NCBI GenBank assembly: GCA_021160725.1
Contig: JAGHCA010000016.1
Coordinates: forward strand, 1-40,997
From: Dehalococcoidia bacterium
Lineage (GTDB): Bacteria; Chloroflexota; Dehalococcoidia; GIF9; AB-539-J10
Length of the DNA: 40,997 nt
Direction of reading: 5' to 3'
Of this stretch, positions 10,709-20,227 are shown piece by piece. Within the stretch, counting starts at the first letter, position 1. Each line of letters opens with the position of its first letter. A program made the position numbers and the translations under genes. The notes beneath the pieces were generated by a model. That model searched no databases, was not told where the DNA came from, and saw only the letters and a program-made list of their open reading frames with translations.

Positions 10709-10781
10709 TTTGTCACCCTGAGATCTAGTGAAGGGACTGAGAGATTCTGTGCTCAATTGCAGCGAGACTCAGAATGGCAAA
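10709..10781. repeat. MITE-like dispersed repeat with imperfect terminal inverted repeats
   Basis: tttgtcaccctgagatctagtgaagggactgagagattct...ctcagaatggcaaaa; ends TTTGTCACCCTGAG and revcomp TTTTGCCATTCTGAG are related. Confidence 0.55.
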
Positions 10782-10814
10782 AAGAAAGGCCTATGATTCA
10801 AAGGCGAAAGTGAA

Positions 10815-11309
10815 ATGCGCAGCTTAGGACTGGATATTGGAGATAAGAGAACTGGCGTAGCTATATGCGACCCCCAAGGGATTTTGGCTACCCCTCTCAC
10901 CGTACTTGACAGTAAAGACGAAGATACTCTTATAGATGTGATTCTCAAACTGGTGAAACAATATAAGGCGGAGCGTATTGTAGTTGGCTTGCCTCGCCGC
11001 TTAAATGGTGAGCTTGGTAAACAAGCTCATAAGGTGACGACTTTCGCCGACAAGCTATCATGGCAAGCTAAGCGAAGCAACTTCAACCAGCTTGATGTGC
11101 AGCTATGGGATGAACGATTCTCTACTAGAGCTGCGGAGCGATTAAAGCTAGAAACCGGTGGCAAGGGAAGGAGACTGCGCCCAAGATCAAAGAAAGGGGC
11201 CCAAAATTACAACTTTCAGGCTAAAGCCGAAGTAGATGCCATAGCGGCAGCTTTTATTCTCCAGGGTTTTTTGAATAGCTGCCGCCCGAGCAATAGCGAA
11301 GGACTTTAA
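10815..11309 (+). CDS. ruvX: Putative pre-16S rRNA nuclease / Holliday junction resolvase-like (YqgF)
   Basis: MRSLGLDIGDKRTGVAICDPQG, IVVGLPRRLNGELG, DERFSTRAAE, KAEVDAIAAAFILQGFL. Confidence 0.93.
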   Translation: MRSLGLDIGDKRTGVAICDPQGILATPLTVLDSKDEDTLIDVILKLVKQYKAERIVVGLPRRLNGELGKQAHKVTTFADKLSWQAKRSNFNQLDVQLWDERFSTRAAERLKLETGGKGRRLRPRSKKGAQNYNFQAKAEVDAIAAAFILQGFLNSCRPSNSEGL

Positions 11310-11312
11310 GTA

Positions 11313-12203
11313 ATGTCGAGACACGTAGGCCTCATCGGTTATCCCATTAAGCATTCTATCTCTCCTTATTTCCAGCAGGCGGCTCTAGATTATTACCAAC
11401 TTGATATTCGCTACGAAGCTTGGGAGACAGTCCCTGCCCAACTTCATGACACAGTGAATGATTTAAGAAAACCTCAAAATATTGGAGCTAATGTAACCGT
11501 GCCCTATAAAGAGACAGTTTTGCCTTTGTTAGACGAAGTTGACGAGTTGGCAAATTTGATCGGTGCTGTCAATACCATAGTCAAAAAGGGTGACAGGCTT
11601 CTGGGTTTTAATAGCGACCTTTATGGCTTTAGTGAGGCGCTAGATAAAGAAGGGCACTTTGATCCTGAGGGCAAGCGAGTGGTCATTTTAGGTGCTGGTG
11701 GGGCGGCTAAGGCAGTGGGCTTTGCCCTAGTGCAAAAGAATGTGAACTCACTGGTCATCATTAACCGTACTTTTAGGCGAGCACAGATATTGGCAGATAG
11801 CCTGACAAGCTACAGCACCGACTCTTCATCAGGCTTGGAGACCATAAAAACCAAAATTGCTGCTTTGCCCTGGGAAAGCTTAGACTCCCAGGAAACTTTT
11901 AGTCATTGCCACTTAATTATCAATTGTACTACCATGGGAATGAAACACAGTCCACAAGAAGGGCAATCGCCTTTGAGGCTGGAAGTAATTCCTAGGGGCG
12001 CCTTAGTTTGTGATCTGGTATATAATCCTTGGCCGACTCCTCTGTTAGAGTTAGCACGGAAGGCGGGGGCTGATATACTTGGTGGTCTACCTATGTTAGT
12101 ATACCAAGGAGCGGCTTCCTTTAAGTTATGGACGGGAAAGGAAGCTCCAGTAGACATAATGTTTACTAAAGCTAAGGAAATACTGACAGGAGTAAAGAGG
12201 TGA
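11313..12203 (+). CDS. aroE: Shikimate dehydrogenase
   Basis: GLIGYPIKHSISPYFQQAAL, GANVTVPYKE, VVILGAGGAAKAV, INCTTMGM. Confidence 0.96.
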   Translation: MSRHVGLIGYPIKHSISPYFQQAALDYYQLDIRYEAWETVPAQLHDTVNDLRKPQNIGANVTVPYKETVLPLLDEVDELANLIGAVNTIVKKGDRLLGFNSDLYGFSEALDKEGHFDPEGKRVVILGAGGAAKAVGFALVQKNVNSLVIINRTFRRAQILADSLTSYSTDSSSGLETIKTKIAALPWESLDSQETFSHCHLIINCTTMGMKHSPQEGQSPLRLEVIPRGALVCDLVYNPWPTPLLELARKAGADILGGLPMLVYQGAASFKLWTGKEAPVDIMFTKAKEILTGVKR

Positions 12204-13129
12204 AGAAGAAGGTAATTATCATTGGTGTAAGCGTAGTAGTGGTTGTGGCTATAGTGGCTCTGGTTCTAACTCTGGGCGTCCTCAGCAGACCAACGGTAGG
12301 TAAAATTGCTGTAATCTCGCTCAGTGGAACTATTACCATGCAAGATTCCTCGTTGTTCTCTGGTGTAACTATTACTCCGGATTTGGTGAAAGATTATTTA
12401 ACCAGAGCAGAGAAAGATAAGGCAGTCAAGGCAGTTGTCCTCCGTATAGAAAGCCCTGGGGGTGAGATAGCGCCTTGTCAGGAAATCTTGTGGGAGATAG
12501 AAAGAGTAAAGGAGATAAAACCCATTGTGGTAAGCATGGGGGGTATGGCCGCTTCAGGAGGCTACTATATCTCAACCAAAGCAGACAAGATTGTTGCCTT
12601 GCCCACCACAATGACGGGGAGCATTGGAGTTATCTCTCAAATAATAAATGTCCAGGAACTCTTTGAGAAGCTGGGTATCCAGATGGAGACCTTCAAAGGC
12701 GGGAAATACAAGGATATGTATTCAGGGTACAGGGAGATGACATCGGAAGAGAAAGAAATCATGCAGGGAATGATTGACGAGTATTATGAACTCTTTGTAG
12801 ATGTGGTGGTTGAGGGGAGAGGGTTGAGCAAGGACGAGGTCAGGGAACTGGCTACCGGGCAAATTTATACTGGTACCGAAGCCAAAGAGTTGGGTCTGGT
12901 TGATGCACTAGGTGGCTTGGACACAGCCATGGATTTGGCTATGGAACTGGCTGATGTCGAAGTTGCGAGAGTGGAGTATTATAAACCACCTAGAGTAACA
13001 CTATGGTCGCTATTAGGATTTGCTGATGCTATACGAGTGAGACTGTCAGGATTGAGCGCACAGGATATAATTTTATTGGAAATCTTAAACCATAACTATA
13101 GCCAACCGCTATTTCTATATCAAAGCTAA
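12200..13129 (+). CDS. sppA: Signal peptide peptidase SppA
   Basis: N-terminal TM, VVLRIESPGGEIAPCQEI, GGMAASGGYYIST, TMTGSIGVI. Confidence 0.92.
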   Translation: MKKKVIIIGVSVVVVVAIVALVLTLGVLSRPTVGKIAVISLSGTITMQDSSLFSGVTITPDLVKDYLTRAEKDKAVKAVVLRIESPGGEIAPCQEILWEIERVKEIKPIVVSMGGMAASGGYYISTKADKIVALPTTMTGSIGVISQIINVQELFEKLGIQMETFKGGKYKDMYSGYREMTSEEKEIMQGMIDEYYELFVDVVVEGRGLSKDEVRELATGQIYTGTEAKELGLVDALGGLDTAMDLAMELADVEVARVEYYKPPRVTLWSLLGFADAIRVRLSGLSAQDIILLEILNHNYSQPLFLYQS

Positions 13130-14298
13130 TGGGACAATTTCGCTTTCTTACTGGTGGAGAATCACACGGAAAGGGGTTGGTAGCTATAGTGGAAGGAATG
13201 GTGGCTGACCTTCCCCTGGAAGAGGGGTATATCAAGAAGGAGCTGAAGCGTCGCCAGCAGGGCTACGGACGTGGCCCCCGTATGAAGATTGAAGAGGATA
13301 AGGCGGAAATTATGGCCGGTGTTCGCTATGGGCTTACTACGGGTAGCCCCATCACACTCTTTATCAACAACCGGGATTGGCAAAACTGGCAGGAACAGCT
13401 AAGCATTTCTCCGGTAGAGGAAGAAGCCAAGTCTGTAACCTGTCCTCGACCGGGGCATGCCGACCTGGCAGGAGTGACTAAATATGGACTCAAGGATATC
13501 AGGCCAATTATAGAAAGAGCCAGTGCCCGGGAAACAGCCGCCAGAGTCGCTGTCGGAGCTATAGCCCGAAGATTCCTGGAGGAGTTTGGAATTGCCATTC
13601 ATAGCTACACTGTGGCAATTGGACAACATCACTTGGAACGAGATGAAGCAAGCTCTATAGACTGGCAGCAAGTAGAAGCTTCCCCGGTTCGTTGTGTCCA
13701 TGCCAAACTAGAAAAGAGGATGATGACAGCCATTGATGAAGCCAAAGCCAAGGGAGACACGTTGGGTGGTATTTTTGAGGTGGTTGCTACTGGCGTCCCC
13801 ATCGGCCTGGGCAGCCATGTTAGCTGGGACCGCCGTCTCGACGGCAGGATTGCTCAAGCCATAATGAGCATCAATGCCGTGAAAGGGGTGGAAATTGGAG
13901 TAGGATTTGCTTTAGCCGAACTTAAAGGCTCTCAAGCTCACGACGTTATAGAACCAAATTCATGTAGCAAAGCGAAAGGGCTTCCCTGGCGACATGCCAG
14001 TAATCGTGCTGGAGGTATAGAAGGTGGTATAAGCAATGGCGAGGACATAATAGTCCGGGCGGCAGTCAAGCCTATTGCTACCCTAGCCAGTCCTTTGCCT
14101 TCTATAGACCTTCGCAGTGGTAAGAAGGTCGAGGCTCACTACGAGCGCAGCGATATTTGTGTTGTCCCGGCTGCCGGAGTAATCGCCGAAGCCATGCTGG
14201 CTATTGTTTTAGCCGATGCTTGCTTGGAGAAATTCGGCGGCGATAACTTAAAGGAGACCCTGGCAAATTACCGTAATTATTTACGCAGCATATCTTAA
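13129..14298 (+). CDS. aroC: Chorismate synthase
   Basis: FRFLTGGESHGKGL, RRQQGYGRGPRMKIE, RPGHADLAG, ASARETAARVAVG. Confidence 0.97.
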   Translation: MGQFRFLTGGESHGKGLVAIVEGMVADLPLEEGYIKKELKRRQQGYGRGPRMKIEEDKAEIMAGVRYGLTTGSPITLFINNRDWQNWQEQLSISPVEEEAKSVTCPRPGHADLAGVTKYGLKDIRPIIERASARETAARVAVGAIARRFLEEFGIAIHSYTVAIGQHHLERDEASSIDWQQVEASPVRCVHAKLEKRMMTAIDEAKAKGDTLGGIFEVVATGVPIGLGSHVSWDRRLDGRIAQAIMSINAVKGVEIGVGFALAELKGSQAHDVIEPNSCSKAKGLPWRHASNRAGGIEGGISNGEDIIVRAAVKPIATLASPLPSIDLRSGKKVEAHYERSDICVVPAAGVIAEAMLAIVLADACLEKFGGDNLKETLANYRNYLRSIS

Positions 14299-14381
14299 TT
14301 GAGCGACTATTTTCTTATGGCAAACGAAGAATTATCAGCGAAAGCGAAAATTTGCCCGAAGAGGTCTCTGGAGAGGATAAT

Positions 14382-14798
14382 GGCTCTTTGTCAAATGTTA
14401 TGGAAACAGCTACGAGATGGTATAAACCCCAGCAGCATTTTTCTCCAGTAGACCTCTGCTTTTCTCAGTCCGTAGAAGACGCTCTTCAGCATCTTGATCT
14501 TGGTATTACAGCCTTCGGTAAAGCCATTAGTTGTCCTCCTATCAAAGTAGTTCAGTAACCGTGGCGATATAACCTCACCGAACTACAGCAGGGACAAACA
14601 GGGTTTCTTTCTTTAGTCTTTACCTCTACTATTATCCTCCCTTCCCTCTCAGCTACCATTCCCCCCTCGCATCCTTTAAGCCCCAACAAAATTGTGGTAC
14701 CATTTTCCTGGCTTTTAGCCATCCGTGGTAAGTCCTCCTTTCTTTCTCTGGAGTTCTTACCACCTTATCTCCTTTCCACAACTTTTAGAATACAGCCC
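14382..14798 (-). mobile_element. Short ISL3-derived non-autonomous element (MITE-like)
   Basis: ggctctttgtcaaatgtt at 14382 and aacttttagaatacagcc at 14780-14797 form imperfect terminal inverted repeats (about 12/18 matches) around the transposase remnant. Confidence 0.55.
14391..14722 (-). pseudogene. Internally deleted ISL3-family transposase remnant
   Basis: Reverse-strand N-terminal part MAKSQENGTTILLGLKGCEGGMVAEREGRIIVEVKTKERNPVCPCCSS followed, after a frame change, by C-terminal part GEVISPRLLNYFDRRTTNGFTEGCNTKIKMLKSVFYGLRKAEVYWRKMLLGFIPSRSCFHNI*; the central catalytic region is missing. Confidence 0.75.
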
Positions 14799-14936
14799 CT
14801 ATTGTAGAGTGTATACAATATGTTATTAGTTGACACTACGGAGGAAACCGCTGGTAAATGAAGTCGTTTAGCAGATTGAATCGTCATAGGGAAATTGCAA
14901 TTTTTTGCATTTTCGAGTATAAGTGTAAGCACTCTT

Positions 14937-15677
14937 ATGACTACTGTTCTGCGCGTAAGAAATCTGACTAAACAATACAACAATCTTACAGCGGTAAATC
15001 GCATTTCTTTTGAAATCAAAGAAGGTGAGATTGTTAGCCTGCTGGGTCCTAACGGGGCTGGCAAGACTACAACTATCCAGATGCTCCTCGCCCTCGTTTC
15101 TCCCACGAGCGGTGATATTGAAATTTTTGGCAAAAATCTCAAGGAGCATCGCGAAGAGTTGCTTTCTCTGATGAATTTTACTGGTCCTTATTCTCTTTTG
15201 CCCTATAATCTTACTCCCAAGGAAGGGTTAACTGTGTTTGCGCTGCTTTATGGGGTACGGGATTATAAGGAAAGGGCGAAGTCCCTTCTTGATGAATTTG
15301 GTCTTGCTGGCTTGGCTAATAAAAAGATAGGCCAACTTTCTTCAGGTGAGCACATGCGTCTCGGCGTAGCTAAGGCGTTTGTTAACAATCCCAGGCTTCT
15401 TTTACTTGATGAACCCACTGCCTCCCTTGATCCAGCCATTGCCCAAGGGCTGCGGGCTAAAATCTTGAAACGCGTCCAGGAATCAAGCGGCGCTGTTCTC
15501 TGGACCTCCCATAATATGCGAGAAATAGAAAAAGTATCGGATAGAATTGTTTTTCTTTCTCGGGGACAGATTATAGCCGATGCTACTCCCAAGACCTTAA
15601 AGAAACGCTTTGGTCAGGAAGATTTAGAAGATATTTTTATTACTATTGCCCAAAACCCAACCAGCAAATCTCTATGA
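14937..15677 (+). CDS. ABC transporter ATP-binding protein (ABC-2 exporter type)
   Basis: Walker A LLGPNGAGKTT, signature LSSGEHMRLG, Walker B LLLLDEPTASLDP. ATG at 14937 (MTTVLRVRNLTKQY) preferred over the ORF-track start at 14895. Confidence 0.93.
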   Translation: MTTVLRVRNLTKQYNNLTAVNRISFEIKEGEIVSLLGPNGAGKTTTIQMLLALVSPTSGDIEIFGKNLKEHREELLSLMNFTGPYSLLPYNLTPKEGLTVFALLYGVRDYKERAKSLLDEFGLAGLANKKIGQLSSGEHMRLGVAKAFVNNPRLLLLDEPTASLDPAIAQGLRAKILKRVQESSGAVLWTSHNMREIEKVSDRIVFLSRGQIIADATPKTLKKRFGQEDLEDIFITIAQNPTSKSL

Positions 15678-16474
15678 ACTTACTGCACATACTAGGTATA
15701 TTCTACAGAAACATAGTTATTATCCGGCGAAGTATACCGAAACTATTCTCGCTTTTTGGTTTTATTACTGTTGAATTATTTCTCTGGGGATTTATCACTC
15801 TCTGGGTGGAAACTGTTGCTCCGGCTGACGGCAATTATGATTTCATGTTGCTTATTCTCAGCGCCTTTATCTTTTGGTCCATGTTCGACCTCTCCCAGCG
15901 GTCTTTTGGTGTTTCTTTTTTGGAAGAGGTATGGTCGCGCAATATCATCAATCTTTTCGCCTCTCCAGTAAAGGTGAGTGAACTGATTCTAGGATTTGCC
16001 CTGATAGGTGTTGCTCAAGTTTTGCTGGCTTTCTTTTACGTCACTCCTCTGGCTTTCTTGCTCTACACTCTCAAAATCTGGGACTTGGGGCTTTACATTA
16101 TCCCCTTTTTTGTGAACATTCTTGTTTTTGGCTGGGTGCTTGGTGTGGTGACCATCGGGCTCGTTGTCCGTTTCGGACCGTCAGCCGATATTTTGGCTTT
16201 CTTCATTCCTTTTCTACTGCTGCCTTTTTCCGCAGTATATTATCCCATATCTGTATTTCCTCCTTTATTGCAAAAGCTCACCTTTGTTCTGCCAACCAGG
16301 CATATGTTTGAAGGTATGCGTATAGCTATAACCGAGGGAATAGTTCCCCTGCATAATGTGTTTTGGGCAAGTGTTCTGAACTTAATCTGCGTTCTTCTGG
16401 GGTTTCTCTTCTTGTATTGGATGCTTCGCCTTGCCCGAACGAAGGGATATCTCAGCCGATTAGTCCAGGATTAA
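15674..16474 (+). CDS. ABC-2 type transporter permease
   Basis: Six-TM-like hydrophobic protein with 4-bp overlap with the ATPase gene; LPTRHMFEGMR motif typical of ABC-2 permeases. Confidence 0.88.
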   Translation: MNLLHILGIFYRNIVIIRRSIPKLFSLFGFITVELFLWGFITLWVETVAPADGNYDFMLLILSAFIFWSMFDLSQRSFGVSFLEEVWSRNIINLFASPVKVSELILGFALIGVAQVLLAFFYVTPLAFLLYTLKIWDLGLYIIPFFVNILVFGWVLGVVTIGLVVRFGPSADILAFFIPFLLLPFSAVYYPISVFPPLLQKLTFVLPTRHMFEGMRIAITEGIVPLHNVFWASVLNLICVLLGFLFLYWMLRLARTKGYLSRLVQD

Positions 16475-16636
16475 ACTTGTGCTTCTGTCTCCCATGGCAG
16501 TAGCAACCCTCATTGGAAAGTGCCAGCCGAAATTCAAGCTCTCAACGCGTGATTTACAAACAATTGCAAACAATCAAGTGCAAATCTGAGTCTTGCTCTA
16601 ATCTGGCTTTTTCAATATACTGACAGAGATAACTGG

Positions 16637-18346
16637 ATGAAATTGGACAGGCGAATAAGCAATCTCTGTATCACAGGTTTCTCGGGCACTGGTAAATCTC
16701 TGGTGGCTGAAGAAGTAGCGCGGAGATTAGATTGGGATTTTCTTGATACCGATGACGAGATAGTTAGACAAACGGGGAAACCTATCGCCGAAATTTTTCG
16801 TCAGGATGGGGAGGGTAGGTTCAGGGAATTGGAACGGCAGACGATTAGAAAAGCTTGTCAGCAAAGGCGGACAGTTATAGCTATCGGTGGTGGTGCCATA
16901 GTTGACCCGCAAAACTATGAGTTGCTTGCCAAAACCGGGCTAATTGTTTGCCTGGAGGCTAAACCTGAGACAATCTATGAGCGCTTGTTCCGTGAGGCTC
17001 CTTACAGTCCTGAGACCGAAGTTCGCCCCCTTTTGGCTACCGATAATCCTTTGGAACGCATTAAGCAACTTAAAGCCTCCCGGCAGCCTTACTATGCTGA
17101 AGCGGATTGGACAATCCATACTGATGGTTTGAGTGTCAGTGAAGTGGCAGGGGAGGTAATAAGGGCATGGGGATTGCTTCGTCACATGCATCCTCACCTT
17201 AATCCTCTCCCATCAAGGGAGAGCAGATTAGGCTCGCAGCTAAAAGCTAATGATGACGTCGCTTGCCTGGTAGAAACTGCGACTCAGAGTTATCCTGTCT
17301 TTGTTGGCTATGGTTTGTTGAATAAAATCGGTGGGAAGATGAGGCAGGCTGCTCTATCTGGCAGAGCCACCATAATTAGCGACAAAAATGTCTTCTCTAT
17401 TTATGGCAGCAAAGTTGCGGAAATTCTCGAGGGCGCTGGTTTTGCGGTTAATTCCTTTGTAGTGCCGCCGGGCGAAGAGACGAAAAATATGGGCTACGCT
17501 GTCAGGATTTATGATTTCCTTGTCGAGCATCGAGCGGAGCGAGATGATGTTATCGTCGCTTTGGGTGGGGGCATGGTAGGCGACTTAGCTGGTTTTGCTG
17601 CTGCCACCTTTTTGCGGGGCATATTCTGGGTACAGGTGCCGACCAGCTTGATAGCCATGGTGGATGCCAGCATCGGGGGTAAGGTCGGAGTTAACCATGC
17701 TGAGGGCAAAAACCTTATTGGTGCCTTCTATCAGCCTACCCTGGTTTTGGCTGACCCTCAGACTCTTACCACCCTGCCTCAGCGTGAACTGGTCTCAGGC
17801 TGGGCTGAGGTTATTAAGCACGGTATGATTCTGGACAAAGAATTCTTGGAGTTCTTAGAGACTAATATAAATAAACTTCTGAAGCTAGAGCCGGAGGCGC
17901 TCGCCCAGGCAGTAGCCCGTAGTGCTGCTATCAAGGCACAGGTGGTCAACCAGGATGAAAAAGAAAGGGAAGGAAAACGCACTATCTTAAATTACGGACA
18001 TACCATTGCTCATGGACTAGAGGCGGCTACCCAGTATAAGCGATTTCTTCATGGCGAAGCAGTGGCCATTGGCATGATGGGAGCCGCTAAGCTCAGTCAA
18101 CGGTTAGGCCTTCTGCCTGCAGCGGCAGTGGAACGCCAACAAGCCCTATTACAGAAATTTGGCTTACCCACGGCCTTCTCTGGCTTAGATTTAACTGAGA
18201 TAACGAGAGCTATGGAATTAGACAAGAAGACCAAGGGAAAAGCAATTCGTTGGGTACTGTTACAGGATATCGGTAAAACAGTAATTCGTAGTGATGTGCC
18301 TCAGCAGGATGTGCAAGCCGTTCTCCAAGAGTTGACAGAGCTGTGA
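16637..18346 (+). CDS. aroKB: Bifunctional shikimate kinase / 3-dehydroquinate synthase fusion
   Basis: Residues ~1-180 shikimate kinase (GFSGTGKSLVAEEVA, DTDDEI, AIGGGAI); residues ~215-569 DHQ synthase (VALGGGMVGDLAGFAAATFLRG, QVPTSLIAMVDASIGGKVGVN). Confidence 0.95.
   Translation: MKLDRRISNLCITGFSGTGKSLVAEEVARRLDWDFLDTDDEIVRQTGKPIAEIFRQDGEGRFRELERQTIRKACQQRRTVIAIGGGAIVDPQNYELLAKTGLIVCLEAKPETIYERLFREAPYSPETEVRPLLATDNPLERIKQLKASRQPYYAEADWTIHTDGLSVSEVAGEVIRAWGLLRHMHPHLNPLPSRESRLGSQLKANDDVACLVETATQSYPVFVGYGLLNKIGGKMRQAALSGRATIISDKNVFSIYGSKVAEILEGAGFAVNSFVVPPGEETKNMGYAVRIYDFLVEHRAERDDVIVALGGGMVGDLAGFAAATFLRGIFWVQVPTSLIAMVDASIGGKVGVNHAEGKNLIGAFYQPTLVLADPQTLTTLPQRELVSGWAEVIKHGMILDKEFLEFLETNINKLLKLEPEALAQAVARSAAIKAQVVNQDEKEREGKRTILNYGHTIAHGLEAATQYKRFLHGEAVAIGMMGAAKLSQRLGLLPAAAVERQQALLQKFGLPTAFSGLDLTEITRAMELDKKTKGKAIRWVLLQDIGKTVIRSDVPQQDVQAVLQELTEL
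17191..17232. repeat. REP-like palindromic element inside the aroK-aroB coding sequence
   Basis: tcctcaccttaatcctctcccatcaagggagagcagattagg; stem TAATCctCTCCC / GGGAGAgcaGATTA; encodes HPHLNPLPSRESRLG. Confidence 0.7.
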
Positions 18347-18359
18347 CCTATTTGTTCAA

Positions 18360-18389
18360 TTGAAGGCAAGCCCTTTTATAAGCTATAAT
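18360..18389 (+). promoter_or_regulatory. Sigma70-type promoter for the aspS-tig-clpP unit (TTGAAG-N18-TATAAT)
   Basis: TTGAAG 18360-18365, TATAAT 18384-18389, followed by aaaaggaga SD. Confidence 0.6.
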
Positions 18390-18415
18390 GGACAATTCAG
18401 AAAAGGAGACTATCC

Positions 18416-20227
18416 TTGCTTAAAAGCCATAACTGTGGAGAATTGAAGGAAAACCATGCCGGGCAGATGGTAACTTTAGCAGGTTGGGTACATCGGCGTC
18501 GTGACCATGGTGGAAAGGTATTCATTGACCTGCGTGACCGGGAAGGTATAGTTCAGGTAGTGTTCAATCCCCAGGTCTCACAAGAAGCATACCAGGTAGC
18601 TGGTTCGCTCCGTAGTGAGTATGTAATCCAGGTTACAGGAGAAGTTGTTCTCCGCCCTGAAGGGACGGAGAATCCCAAACTGCCTAGCGGAGATATTGAG
18701 GTCATAGCAAAAAAAGCTGTTATTCTTAATCCGTCGAAAACGCCGCCATTTTACATAAGTGAAGATGAAGATGTTGAAGAGTCGCTTTGCCTCAAAAACC
18801 GCTACCTGTATCTGAGAAGACCGAGGATGAAGGATAATCTTCTCTTACGCCACAGGGCAATAAAGTTTATTCGTGATTTCCTCGACGCCAGAGGGTTTGT
18901 TGAAATTGAAACACCTATTTTGATTAAAAGCACACCAGAAGGAGCCCGGGACTATCTTGTGCCTAGCCGTATCAATCCCGGCAAGTTTTATGCCCTTCCT
19001 CAATCTCCACAGCAACTCAAACAAATCCTCATGATAGCTGGGTTTGATAAGTACTTCCAGATAGCACGGTGCTTCAGGGATGAAGATCTTAGGGCGGATC
19101 GCCAGCCTGAGTTTACCCAGCTTGACATGGAAATGAGTTTCATCGGAGTAAAGGATATATTACAGCTTATGGAGGAACTTTTTACTTCGCTTGTGGAGAC
19201 AGTTAGACCTGATATGCGCTTACTAAAGCCCTTTCCCTACCTCTCCTATAAAGAAGCGATGGAGAAATATGGTACAGATAAACCAGATATCAGGTTTGGT
19301 CTGGAGATTAAGGATATATCTGATATCGCCGCTGGCATCGACTTTCAAATCTTCCGCTCAGTCCTCGACCGTAATGGCAAGGTGAAGGGGATATGTGTTC
19401 CCGGTTGTGGTCATTATACTCGTCATCAACTTGATGCTTTGATAAATTTCGCCAAGAGCTGTGGTGCCCAGGGTTTAATGACCATAGCTTTCACAGGCGG
19501 GGCAATAACTTTGGATGAGGTGAAATCGGCGGCTGCTAAATACTTAACTCCTAACCAATTGGAAGAAATAGCTGGTAGATTTGAGGCAAAGCCTGGCGAC
19601 CTTTTACTTATCGTGGCTGATAAGCTGAATGTAGTTAACAAGACACTGGATGAGTTACGACGCGAGATGGCACAGCGGCTTAATCTAACTGATGCTGACC
19701 AACTGGCTTTTACATTCATAGTTGATTTTCCTTTTTTGGAATGGAATGGGGAGGAGAAGCGTTGGGAACCAATGCACCATCCTTTTACTGCTCCTCGTTG
19801 GGAAGATGTAGCGCTTCTTGATACAGAACCAGATAAGGTTTATGGACAACATTATGATGTAGTGTGCAATGGTTGTGAACTTGGCAGTGGCAGTATCAGG
19901 ATTCATAATCGACAGTTTCAAGAAAAAATATTTAACCTCCTGGGTTACAGTAAAGAGGAAACAGAAAGCCGATTCGGAGGCTTATTAGAGGCACTGGAAT
20001 ATGGAGCACCGCCCCATGGCGGTATTGCCATAGGACTGGACCGCCTGGTAATGTTATTTGCTGGGGAGAGGAGCATAAGGGAGGTTATTGCTTTTCCTAA
20101 AAATCAGAATGCCGTTGATCTCATGCTGGGCAGCCCTTCCTATGTTGAGAAACACCAGCTTGACGAATTAAATCTCAAGCTAAAGTGTGGAATTCTGCGA
20201 CCCAAAGAGAAGGAGTATGGTATATGA
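18416..20227 (+). CDS. aspS: Aspartyl-tRNA synthetase (AspS; possibly Asp/Asn type)
   Basis: GWVHRRRDHGGKVFIDLRDREG, FVEIETPILIKSTPEGARDYLVPSR, QSPQQLKQ, GIAIGLDRLVML. TTG start. Confidence 0.96.
   Translation: MLKSHNCGELKENHAGQMVTLAGWVHRRRDHGGKVFIDLRDREGIVQVVFNPQVSQEAYQVAGSLRSEYVIQVTGEVVLRPEGTENPKLPSGDIEVIAKKAVILNPSKTPPFYISEDEDVEESLCLKNRYLYLRRPRMKDNLLLRHRAIKFIRDFLDARGFVEIETPILIKSTPEGARDYLVPSRINPGKFYALPQSPQQLKQILMIAGFDKYFQIARCFRDEDLRADRQPEFTQLDMEMSFIGVKDILQLMEELFTSLVETVRPDMRLLKPFPYLSYKEAMEKYGTDKPDIRFGLEIKDISDIAAGIDFQIFRSVLDRNGKVKGICVPGCGHYTRHQLDALINFAKSCGAQGLMTIAFTGGAITLDEVKSAAAKYLTPNQLEEIAGRFEAKPGDLLLIVADKLNVVNKTLDELRREMAQRLNLTDADQLAFTFIVDFPFLEWNGEEKRWEPMHHPFTAPRWEDVALLDTEPDKVYGQHYDVVCNGCELGSGSIRIHNRQFQEKIFNLLGYSKEETESRFGGLLEALEYGAPPHGGIAIGLDRLVMLFAGERSIREVIAFPKNQNAVDLMLGSPSYVEKHQLDELNLKLKCGILRPKEKEYGI

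Noticed and set aside
14352-14558. 68-aa plus-strand ORF in the track
   Set aside because: It is antisense to the ISL3-family transposase C-terminal remnant, which has clear family signature.
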